Origin: Bermanella sp041589295
Lineage (GTDB): Bacteria; Pseudomonadota; Gammaproteobacteria; Pseudomonadales; Oceanobacteraceae
Length of the DNA: 15,367 nucleotides
Direction of reading: 5' to 3'
NCBI GenBank assembly: GCA_041589295.1
Contig: JBFHVZ010000082.1
Coordinates: 1-15,367 of the forward strand
Part shown: positions 1 to 5,684 of the stretch, one piece after another
How positions within the stretch are numbered: position 1 is the first letter of the stretch
How the letters are laid out: every line of letters starts with the position of its first letter
Program-made: the position numbers and the translations under genes
The notes under the pieces: generated by a model
Told to the model about the DNA's origin: nothing
Database searches by the model: none
The model's input: only the letters and a program-made list of their open reading frames with translations

Positions 1-120
1 CATGCCACAAATGCCCGCGATGCGGCCGTTAAATATAAACAAAGCGGCACTGGCAAGGCCGATAAATGCACCGCCAAGCAATGCGAGCTGAATGTGAGTT
101 TGGCTGAAGAATTCCAACAT
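1..120 (-). CDS. YeeE/YedE-family inner-membrane protein (partial, N-terminus only)
   Basis: Only the first 40 codons are present; the gene continues beyond the left edge. The start is ATG at 118-120, and no other start codon lies in frame just upstream. Visible sequence is one hydrophobic segment (about residues 11-30, with LLGGAFIGLASAA) followed by NGRIAGICGM. That small-residue helix followed by NGRIAGI is typical of the first segment of YeeE/YedE (DUF395) proteins, multi-pass membrane proteins linked to import of sulfur compounds such as thiosulfate. No clear Shine-Dalgarno sequence precedes the start. The substrate cannot be read from this fragment, and the assignment rests on one membrane segment, so another small membrane family remains possible. 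Confidence 0.65.
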   Translation of the reverse strand, partial: MLEFFSQTHIQLALLGGAFIGLASAALFIFNGRIAGICGM

Positions 121-151
121 GCTGGTACTGAGTCTAACGAGTTTACTGGGT

Positions 152-179
152 TTTATAGTGCTTAATAGGACTAAGTAAA
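152..179 (-). promoter_or_regulatory. Candidate sigma-70 promoter for the YeeE-like gene
   Basis: On the minus strand, TTTACT (174-179) is separated by 16 bp from TATAAA (152-157). It points at the ATG at 120. The -10 matches consensus at 5 of 6 positions and the -35 at 4 of 6. The whole 121-280 stretch is AT-rich, which raises the chance of a random match. Confidence 0.35.
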
Positions 180-197
180 AGGAATGAGGATGATAAG

Positions 198-222
198 ATA
201 TAGGCTTATTCTTGTCCTATAT
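198..222. promoter_or_regulatory. Inverted repeat, possible operator
   Basis: ATATAGG (198-204) and CCTATAT (216-222) form perfect 7-bp arms around an 11-bp spacer. The element lies about 20 bp upstream of the candidate -35 of the YeeE-like gene, where an activator or repressor could bind. A separate 10-bp palindrome, CTAATATTAG, lies at 232-241. I do not recognise either as the site of a named regulator. Confidence 0.3.
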
Positions 223-288
223 ATTTATTTCCTAATATTAGAATTAAACGAAATAAAAAGTGTGAGTGCAGAAGCCTTGCTAATAATG

Positions 289-372
289 AAGGGCAGACGT
301 CAAAGGGCTCGTATTGAAGGGCCTGTATTAAAGGGCAAGTGTTGAAAGACAAGTGTTGAAGGTCGGGTGTTG
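289..372. repeat. Six-copy degenerate 14-bp tandem repeat
   Basis: Six consecutive 14-bp units start at 289, 303, 317, 331, 345 and 359. Each begins with AAG or AAA, and units 2-6 share a core close to AAGGGCNNGTGTTG. The last four differ from each other at only a few positions. The array is in the roughly 300-bp gap between rnt and the YeeE-like gene. The period is not a multiple of three, so it is not a coding repeat. Beyond this array, the inverted repeats and the candidate promoter, I see nothing else in 121-428. Confidence 0.75.
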
Positions 373-428
373 AATAATAGTGAGTACGACGCGGGCCTGA
401 ATAGGTTGCGGTGACGCCGTGGACCTGA

Positions 429-1106
429 TCAGTCCTCGTCGTCTAGCTCGTCACTGCGATCCAGTTCCATGCGCTCGTGTTTGCGCACGGCCCATTCCCA
501 GCCGCCCATGTGGTGCCATTGATTGACGATTAAAGCGAACAGCTCGGCGGTTTTTTCGGTGTCGTACAGCGCGCTGTGGGCAGATTTATTATCGAAGTCG
601 ATACCCGCCAGTTTGCAGGAGCGCGCTAACACGGTATGGCCCAAAGCCAGCCCCGCTAAGGTTGAGGTGTCAAAACAAGAAAAGGGATGGAACGGGCTGC
701 GTTTTAAATCGTTACGTTCGATGGCTGCGTTTAAAAAGGCGAGGTCGAAATGAGCGTTGTGTCCTACAAGGATGGCGCGTTTGCAGCCTTTGATTTTCAT
801 GGCCTTGCGGATGGTTTTGAACATGGCGTTGAGGGCGTCGTGCTCGTCTTCGGCATCGCGGTTTGGGTCAATACCCGTGAAGTCCAGCGCGGCTTGCTCT
901 AGGTTGGCACCCTCAAATGGACGAATTTTGGCTTCCATAGACGGGCCGGGTGACATCAGGCCTTTGTCGTCCATGTCCATGATGACCATGGCGATTTCTA
1001 GCAATGCGTCTGTTTTGGCGTTAAAGCCTGCCGTTTCAACATCTACGACCACAGGCAGATATCCACGAAAACGATCAGCCATTGGGTTGGAGCGCAGTTC
1101 TGACAC
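429..1106 (-). CDS. rnt: Ribonuclease T (3'-5' exoribonuclease)
   Basis: RNase T trims 3' ends of tRNA (CCA end turnover), 5S and 23S rRNA and other small RNAs in the cytoplasm, acting as a homodimer. The 225-residue protein has the DEDDh exonuclease pattern: D22 and E24 in VVDVETAGF, D121 in GHNAHFDLAFL, H177 in SAHSALYD, and D182. This length and arrangement fit the gammaproteobacterial family (about 215 residues). The start is GTG at 1104-1106, supported by AAGGA at 1113-1117 with a 6-base gap; an internal ATG (1080-1082) would remove eight residues. The C-terminal tail is acidic (DELDDED). It is divergent from motY, an arrangement known near pyrC in pseudomonads; pyrC itself is not seen here. 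Confidence 0.95.
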   Translation of the reverse strand: MSELRSNPMADRFRGYLPVVVDVETAGFNAKTDALLEIAMVIMDMDDKGLMSPGPSMEAKIRPFEGANLEQAALDFTGIDPNRDAEDEHDALNAMFKTIRKAMKIKGCKRAILVGHNAHFDLAFLNAAIERNDLKRSPFHPFSCFDTSTLAGLALGHTVLARSCKLAGIDFDNKSAHSALYDTEKTAELFALIVNQWHHMGGWEWAVRKHERMELDRSDELDDED

Positions 1107-1172
1107 GGACTATCCTTAACAAGCAGACAACAATAATAGTGCGGCATTGTACCTTAATTGTTGCCACACCGC

Positions 1173-1199
1173 TTTAGAAAATGGACCCGCGGCCGATAC
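1173..1199 (+). promoter_or_regulatory. Candidate sigma-28 (FliA) promoter of motY
   Basis: GCCGATAC (1192-1199) matches the FliA -10 consensus GCCGATAA at 7 of 8 positions. An 11-bp spacer (1181-1191) separates it from TTTAGAAA (1173-1180), which matches the FliA -35 only weakly. The spacing is exactly that of the family. Transcription would begin near 1206, just ahead of motY, a flagellar motor gene expected in the late flagellar class. Confidence 0.6.
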
Positions 1200-1214
1200 C
1201 CATAGCAGGGATGT

Positions 1215-2126
1215 ATGAATGCTGTAGGCAGGGGTATGTTGCGTTTCCTAGTATTGCTGACAACTTGGGCGGTCTCGCTGGATGCTTTCACGCTCACATT
1301 CAAAGCACAGGTTGATGAAACCGAGTGGCGTTTGACGCCGTCGATTTTCGAGTGTGTTTTTACCCAGCCCATTCCCGATTATGGCGAAGCCGTGTTTTAC
1401 CACGAAGCTGGCGAAGACCTCATGTTCCATTTAAAGGTGAAAAAGAACCTAATGGGCAAGGGGCAGGCAGCGCTGGCCATCGAACCGCCCGAATGGAAGC
1501 CTAGCTTTTTTGCCGAAGACTTGGGGTTGGTCGAAGTCAAACCGACCAACAAACCCTTGATGGTCGAACCCCAGCGAGCCAATAAAATGATGCAGTCTTT
1601 ACTCAAAGGCATGCAGCCCACCTTTACCCGCAAGGCTTATTACGACAGTGCAGAACCCATTCGTATTGCCGTGTCGTCGGCCAACTTTAAAAGCTTTTAT
1701 AAAGACTATTTAGGTTGTGTCACCGGTCTTCTGCCGGTGAATTATCGTCAGGTGGCGAAAAGCCGCGTGTTTTTTAGCAGCGGCCAAAAAACCTTGGATG
1801 GTAAAAGTAAGAAAAAACTCGACCTGATTATTCTTTATGTAAAAGCCGACCCTAGGGTGAACGCCATTTATGTGGACGGGCATTCTGACGCGGGCGGTCG
1901 CCGCTACCATAACCGCCGTCTTTCAGAGGATAGGGCCAATAAAGTGACCGACTATATGGTGAAAAAAGGGCTCGACGCAGCCATGATCACCACCCGCTAC
2001 CACGGGGAGCGCTACCCAGTGGCGTCCAATGCGACGCGCAAAGGCCGTGATTTAAACCGCCGCGTGACCATACGACTTGAGCGTGTGGACGAGGAATCAG
2101 AGGAGCTTGATCTGGGTGGTTTATAA
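1215..2126 (+). CDS. motY: MotY-like flagellar motor protein (T-ring, OmpA-like domain)
   Basis: MotY is a periplasmic protein that, with MotX, forms the T ring around the basal body and anchors the stator in polar, often sodium-driven, flagella. The protein has an N-terminal signal sequence (hydrophobic to about residue 24) and a MotY-specific domain with FECVFTQPIPDYG (45-57). A C-terminal OmpA-like peptidoglycan-binding domain carries GHSDAGGRRYHNRRLSEDRA (222-241) and NRRV (281-284). The two mature-region cysteines, C47 and C168, fit the disulfide known in Vibrio MotY. Length (303) is close to the usual 290. The start is uncertain: ATG 1215 is only about nine bases after the predicted FliA start site, while ATG 1236 (residue 8) would leave a normal leader and still give a signal peptide. 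A plain OmpA-family lipoprotein is less likely, since no lipobox is seen. Confidence 0.88.
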   Translation: MNAVGRGMLRFLVLLTTWAVSLDAFTLTFKAQVDETEWRLTPSIFECVFTQPIPDYGEAVFYHEAGEDLMFHLKVKKNLMGKGQAALAIEPPEWKPSFFAEDLGLVEVKPTNKPLMVEPQRANKMMQSLLKGMQPTFTRKAYYDSAEPIRIAVSSANFKSFYKDYLGCVTGLLPVNYRQVAKSRVFFSSGQKTLDGKSKKKLDLIILYVKADPRVNAIYVDGHSDAGGRRYHNRRLSEDRANKVTDYMVKKGLDAAMITTRYHGERYPVASNATRKGRDLNRRVTIRLERVDEESEELDLGGL

Positions 2127-2138
2127 GTCGTAGAATGG

Positions 2139-2154
2139 CTGGTTATATATACAG
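2139..2154 (+). promoter_or_regulatory. LexA (SOS) box upstream of dinB
   Basis: CTGGTTATATATACAG matches the LexA consensus CTGT-N8-ACAG with one deviation in the left half-site, and has the usual AT-alternating centre. It ends 32 bases before the dinB start and overlaps or abuts a -10-like TATAAG (2155-2160). LexA bound here would block dinB transcription until DNA damage. Confidence 0.85.
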
Positions 2155-2186
2155 TATAAGTTTGCCGACTCGCTATTCAACGCCGT

Positions 2187-3308
2187 ATGAGAAAAGTCCT
2201 TCACGTAGATTGCGATTGCTTTTTCGCTGCCGTCGAAATGCGGGACCGTCCCAGTTTGCGTCAAGTGCCGCTAGCCATTGGGGGCTCAGCTGATCGACGC
2301 GGTGTCATCTCCACTTGTAATTATCCCGCCCGCCGTTTTGGTGTTCGTTCGGCCATGGCCACGGCGCATGCGCTGCGTTTGTGTCCTGATCTCGTGCTGT
2401 TGCCCGGCAACATGGAAAAATACAAAGCGGCTTCACGTCAAGTCATGGATATCCTGCGGCCTTACGGCATCGCCTTTCAGCAAGTATCTGTCGATGAGGC
2501 TTATCTAGAATTACCCATGACCAGTAATCCCAGTGAGGTTGCGCGGCAAATTCAACAGCAGGTGGAGGCCGAGGTGGGGATTACCGTCTCGGTGGGGGTG
2601 GCACCGAATAAATTTTTGGCCAAGGTCGCCAGTGATTGGCGTAAACCCTCAGGCTTGTTTGTTATACGCCCAGATGATGTGGCGGCGTTTGTGGCGGCAT
2701 TACCCGTGGGTAAAATTCCCGGTGTGGGACCCAAATCAGTGGAGCGTTTGCAGCGCTATGGCATCGAAACCTGTGCTGATGTTCAGCAACACGACCATAC
2801 GTTTTTATTGAATCGCTTTGGGCAGTTTGGTGATGCTTTGTATCGGCGTAGTCGTGGTCAAGATGATCGGCCGGTGGCCGAGCGCCATGAGCGTAAGAGC
2901 ATCAGTGTGGAACGCACCTTTGCCGAAGATTTGCACGACGCAGAACAAGTCAATGCGGTGTTATTAAATCTTTGGCAGCGGCTAAGTAAACGTGTGCATC
3001 AGAACGGCGTCGCATTGGATGCGTTAGCACCGTTCGTAAAAATTAAATTTGCAGATTTTCAAGTGACCAGTTTATCGGATCACAACCGTAGTGTGAGTTT
3101 TGAAAATTATTGTGTGTTGGTTCGTCGAGCCATGGCGCGCGAAAAAAAAGCAGTGCGATTGATTGGTATAGGTGCGCGATTACCACAGGCACAAGGTGGG
3201 CAGTTAACCTTGGATTTGGCCACCGACGTCGATGCCCATAATCAACACGCCGTAGAATTGGCCGTTGATGTAAATGGGGCGCGTGATAAAGAACGAGAAC
3301 ACTTGTGA
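2187..3308 (+). CDS. dinB: DNA polymerase IV (Y-family translesion polymerase)
   Basis: Pol IV copies past minor-groove DNA lesions with low fidelity as part of the SOS response. The N-terminus MRKVLHVDCDCFFAAVEMRD closely follows E. coli DinB and fixes the start. Catalytic carboxylates are D8, D103 and E104 (SVDEAYLEL), and F13 is the steric gate. The helix-hairpin-helix region KIPGVGPKSVERL is at 176-188, followed by the little-finger domain. The beta-clamp-binding motif QLTLDL (339-344), normally the very C-terminus, is followed by 29 extra residues, so the protein is 373 residues rather than about 350. That extension is encoded antisense to the end of the sensor-domain gene on the minus strand. 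Ahead of the ATG there is no good Shine-Dalgarno sequence. A LexA box lies just upstream. Confidence 0.97.
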   Translation: MRKVLHVDCDCFFAAVEMRDRPSLRQVPLAIGGSADRRGVISTCNYPARRFGVRSAMATAHALRLCPDLVLLPGNMEKYKAASRQVMDILRPYGIAFQQVSVDEAYLELPMTSNPSEVARQIQQQVEAEVGITVSVGVAPNKFLAKVASDWRKPSGLFVIRPDDVAAFVAALPVGKIPGVGPKSVERLQRYGIETCADVQQHDHTFLLNRFGQFGDALYRRSRGQDDRPVAERHERKSISVERTFAEDLHDAEQVNAVLLNLWQRLSKRVHQNGVALDALAPFVKIKFADFQVTSLSDHNRSVSFENYCVLVRRAMAREKKAVRLIGIGARLPQAQGGQLTLDLATDVDAHNQHAVELAVDVNGARDKEREHL

Positions 3309-3818
3309 GCTTTCGTCCCAGTGATAATCGGTCACATGGGTTTTACGCTTGCGCATGGGCTCGATAAATTTTGCTTCATCCCCTTGCCAATAATCCGTGG
3401 GCAATGGCCAAGCGGCAATATTGAAACCAAAACCGTCGGTGAGTATTAGTTCGGCAATGCGGAATTGTTTGTCTTCGGTGAGTATTTTAAAACGGCGGGC
3501 GACCGAGTTGTCGACCACACTGCGTTGCAATGCTGGCGACTTACGCCAATTCACTTCGTTTTCATAAATCTCGGCCAATGAGCGCAAGCTTTTTTGGTGG
3601 CTAATCAGCAATTGCTGCAAGGTTTCGTTGTTCATAAGTTCTTCAAAAACCCGCTCGTGTTGATTGAGCAACTCTTTGAGCTGTTCCTTTGAAATTTGCG
3701 GGCGGTCAGCGTCGGCAGTGTCTGCACTAAGTGTGATATTGGCTAGGGCAAGACACAGGGTCGCTGTCAGGGTCGTTAGCCAGATCCAAGATACAGATTT
3801 ACGCTGAGGCTTTTTCAA
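3204..3818 (-). CDS. Secreted Cache/PDC-like sensor-domain protein
   Basis: Predicted periplasmic ligand-binding domain with no attached effector. Residues 1-32 form a signal sequence (basic MKKPQRKS, hydrophobic to LANITLSA). A charged helical stretch follows (about 41-95), then a PDC-like fold with AELILTDGFGFNIAA (122-136), TDYWQGDEAKF (141-151) and GVLIMGIDV at the end (190-198). LTDxxGxN followed by SDYWQGDEAKW-type sequence is characteristic of stand-alone PDC sensor proteins. The start is TTG (3816-3818) with GGAGGG (3824-3829) five bases away, overlapping the preceding HDOD gene by 20 bases, so translation is probably coupled. The last 34 codons lie antisense to the 3' end of dinB. 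The ligand is unknown; functional linkage to the HDOD proteins is inferred from the operon alone. Confidence 0.75.
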   Translation of the reverse strand: MKKPQRKSVSWIWLTTLTATLCLALANITLSADTADADRPQISKEQLKELLNQHERVFEELMNNETLQQLLISHQKSLRSLAEIYENEVNWRKSPALQRSVVDNSVARRFKILTEDKQFRIAELILTDGFGFNIAAWPLPTDYWQGDEAKFIEPMRKRKTHVTDYHWDESSQVFSFFITRPIYINGQFYGVLIMGIDVGGQIQG

Positions 3819-4635
3819 AGTAGCCCTCCAGCATATCTTCTTTCACTTCTTCAAATTCTGTGTGGTTGATGTGTAAATAATCCAGTGCGGCTTCGGTGGA
3901 CGAAATGACGTTTTCGTTGGTGGGGGAAATCGTCCAGTAACGGCGAAACTCAGAACTGATGCTTTTTGCCAGCGTTAAAATAGCAAGCTGTGTGGAAACC
4001 GTTTCCTTCATTTTTTTGCGTCCGCTGAGAATTTTTTCGGCCAATGGTTGATAGCGGATGGCCAGTGCAACGTCTTCGCCTAAGTGCCAGCTTTTGGCCA
4101 TGAGCGCGCCTTGTAAGAAGTGATCGGTGTCGAAGGTGTCGCGTTCTTTCATACACATTTCGTCTGCGTCCAGCGCACTGTTTTCTTTTAAGAATTTGCC
4201 AAAGTCAGAGTGGTGGTCCGTCATAATGGCGATGCCTGCATTGTGCAGCATACCGGTGCAGTAGGCGCTGTTGCGATCAATGCCTGTATAGCGATTGGCT
4301 AGACTGCTGCATACACCGGCTACGTCGATGGCGGTACTCCAAAACGATTCGGGAATTTTGTTGCCAGCAAAGCTGTTGCGAATGGCGGCGGCTTGAATCA
4401 AGGTATAGACCCGATCTAGCCCCATGAGCATGATGGCTTGTTCCACCGATGTTGCTGGCTGCGCTAGGCCCATCCAAGGGCTGTTTACGGCCGATAAGAG
4501 TATTGTATACAGTGCCAGATCTTCTTTGATCTGTTTGGCGATGGCGCTGATGTCTGGGTCATCTTCACGCATCAGGTTTTGCACGGACACCAATACCGTG
4601 GGGCGTGGCGGAATGATGAGTGGGCTATCGGACAC
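3799..4635 (-). CDS. HDOD-domain signalling protein (second copy in operon)
   Basis: HDOD domains are catalytically dead relatives of HD phosphohydrolases found in bacterial signalling and motility or biofilm control. This 278-residue protein is nearly all HDOD: LIIPPRP near the start, SPWMGL (52-57), MGLDRV, FWSTA, and GMLHNAG (128-134), where the HD dyad of active enzymes is HN. No membrane segment is seen. I chose GTG 4633-4635 over the ATG 27 bases upstream because AAAGGAGG (4643-4650) sits seven bases before the GTG and inside the longer frame. The shorter product also aligns end to end with the neighbouring paralogue, with both motifs at identical residue numbers. It is followed directly by the PDC-like gene. 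The partner and output are unknown. Confidence 0.85.
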   Translation of the reverse strand: MSDSPLIIPPRPTVLVSVQNLMREDDPDISAIAKQIKEDLALYTILLSAVNSPWMGLAQPATSVEQAIMLMGLDRVYTLIQAAAIRNSFAGNKIPESFWSTAIDVAGVCSSLANRYTGIDRNSAYCTGMLHNAGIAIMTDHHSDFGKFLKENSALDADEMCMKERDTFDTDHFLQGALMAKSWHLGEDVALAIRYQPLAEKILSGRKKMKETVSTQLAILTLAKSISSEFRRYWTISPTNENVISSTEAALDYLHINHTEFEEVKEDMLEGYFEKASA

Positions 4636-4642
4636 GGCGCAT

Positions 4643-4650
4643 CCTCCTTT
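4643..4650 (-). promoter_or_regulatory. Shine-Dalgarno sequence deciding the GTG start of the second HDOD gene
   Basis: AAAGGAGG on the minus strand, seven bases upstream of GTG 4633-4635. It lies downstream of the alternative ATG at 4660-4662, so it can only serve the GTG. Confidence 0.8.
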
Positions 4651-4720
4651 GATGGCTCTCATTCCAGTTTAGAAGGAAAAGCCTACGCCTGTGCCCACTC
4701 AGTTATTCGATTTGGTTTTA

Positions 4721-4738
4721 AGGTGGCCTAGGCCACCT
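4721..4738. repeat. 18-bp perfect palindrome over an HDOD stop codon
   Basis: AGGTGGCCTAGGCCACCT is perfectly self-complementary and contains the TAG stop (4728-4730, minus strand) of the first HDOD gene. In RNA it could fold as a 7-bp stem with a CTAG loop. No T-run follows on the minus strand, so it is not a standard terminator. It may stabilise the 3' end or reduce read-through between the two HDOD genes. Confidence 0.6.
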
Positions 4739-5561
4739 CTTCGTTCATTAAGTCCTCGACATGGTCTTCTTTTAGTTCGATGAACTCGGTCTGGCAGATG
4801 TTTAGGTAATCCAAAGCCGCTGCCAAAATGTCTTCGTCGTGCTCACAGGCTTCGGTGTTCCAATACAGGCGATACTCGTTACTGATGTTTTTTGCCAGTG
4901 ACACTATGGCTAACAATTGGGTGACTTCTGTCGGCAGGGATTTTTGCCCGCGCAGTACACTCGCCGCAATGGGTTGATAGCGAATCGCCAGCGATATTTC
5001 GTTGGGGATGTACCAAGCTTTGGCCATGAGTGCCCCTTGTAAATAATGATCGGTGGCGAACTTTTGTCGTTCTAATACACACAATTCGTTGGCCGCACGA
5101 TGACTGTGCTTGCTGATGAATGCCTCATACTCATCAAAGTTATTTAACATGATGGGCACGCCAGCGTTGTGCAGCATGCCCAAGGTGTACGCTTTGTCTG
5201 GTGTGCAAACTTTGTAGCGGCGAGCAAGGTCATCGCTGATGCTGGCCACTTCGGATGCGGTACTCCAAAACGTTTCGTTGAGCGGCGAGTCTTTAAAACA
5301 GGCACGAATGATCACGGCACGCAGTAAATTGAACACTCGGTCTAGGCCCATAAAGCCGATGGCTTTCTCCGCAGAGTCGATTGTTTGGGTAAGTCCCATC
5401 CACGGGCTGTTGACGGCCGAAAGCAAAATGGCGTACAGCGAGACGTCCTGTTTAATAAGGTTGGCAATCTTTTGAATATCCGGCTCGTCCGCGGCCATGA
5501 GGTTTTGAATATCCAGTAAAACACCAGGACGGGGTGGAATAATCAGTTTGGTTGGCGTCAT
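4728..5561 (-). CDS. HDOD-domain signalling protein (first copy in operon)
   Basis: A 277-residue single-domain HDOD protein and paralogue of the next gene. The two share LIIPPRPxVL, QNLM, PDI, LLSAVNSPWMGL (SPWMGL 52-57), MGLDRV, FWSTA and GMLHNAG (128-134) without shifts in numbering, so they came from a tandem duplication followed by divergence. As in the partner, the metal-binding HD pair reads HN, so no hydrolase activity is expected; an adaptor or regulatory role is inferred from the family. The start ATG (5559-5561) matches the paralogue's N-terminus but lacks a clear Shine-Dalgarno sequence. A 92-base gap separates it from the second copy. It is the promoter-proximal gene of the probable HDOD-HDOD-PDC operon. 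Confidence 0.87.
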   Translation of the reverse strand: MTPTKLIIPPRPGVLLDIQNLMAADEPDIQKIANLIKQDVSLYAILLSAVNSPWMGLTQTIDSAEKAIGFMGLDRVFNLLRAVIIRACFKDSPLNETFWSTASEVASISDDLARRYKVCTPDKAYTLGMLHNAGVPIMLNNFDEYEAFISKHSHRAANELCVLERQKFATDHYLQGALMAKAWYIPNEISLAIRYQPIAASVLRGQKSLPTEVTQLLAIVSLAKNISNEYRLYWNTEACEHDEDILAAALDYLNICQTEFIELKEDHVEDLMNEEVA

Positions 5562-5600
5562 GATGGGTATCGCTCACATACAGCTGTTCAGACTGGGCGC

Positions 5601-5629
5601 ACTATACGAAAGGTCAAACTGTGACATAA
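5601..5629 (-). promoter_or_regulatory. Candidate promoter of the HDOD operon
   Basis: On the minus strand, TTATGT (5624-5629) is separated by 17 bp from TATAGT (5601-5606). It lies about 40 bases upstream of the first HDOD gene, in the divergent gap shared with the ABC exporter. The -10 is good and the -35 is weak. Confidence 0.35.
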
Positions 5630-5635
5630 GTCCGT

Positions 5636-5665
5636 TTGTGTAGAGAGAATGTAACTCTGTGTAAT
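5636..5665 (+). promoter_or_regulatory. Candidate promoter of the ABC exporter-xni unit
   Basis: TTGTGT (5636-5641) is separated by 18 bp from TGTAAT (5660-5665). It would give a short leader containing GGAG (5673-5676), eight bases before the ATG at 5685. Both hexamers are 4-5 of 6 matches. Confidence 0.35.
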
Positions 5666-5684
5666 CCAATGCGGAGCGGTTAGA

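Noticed and set aside
757..1119. A 120-codon open frame on the plus strand
   Set aside because: It lies antisense to rnt, whose motifs and ribosome-binding site are complete, and its product shows no recognisable domain.
1146..1151. TACAAT as the -10 of an rnt promoter on the minus strand
   Set aside because: The hexamer is good but no acceptable -35 lies 16-18 bp upstream, so no promoter was called.
4499..4516. A partial LexA-like sequence (TATTGTATACAGTG) inside the second HDOD gene
   Set aside because: Only one half-site (ACAG) fits at the right spacing, and the position deep inside a coding region gives no promoter to regulate.
4660..4662. ATG start nine codons upstream of the second HDOD gene
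   Set aside because: The only strong Shine-Dalgarno lies inside that extension, and the paralogue begins at the position of the GTG.
4721..4738. Rho-independent terminator between the HDOD genes
   Set aside because: The palindrome is not followed by a T-run on the minus strand, and the loop would be only four bases.
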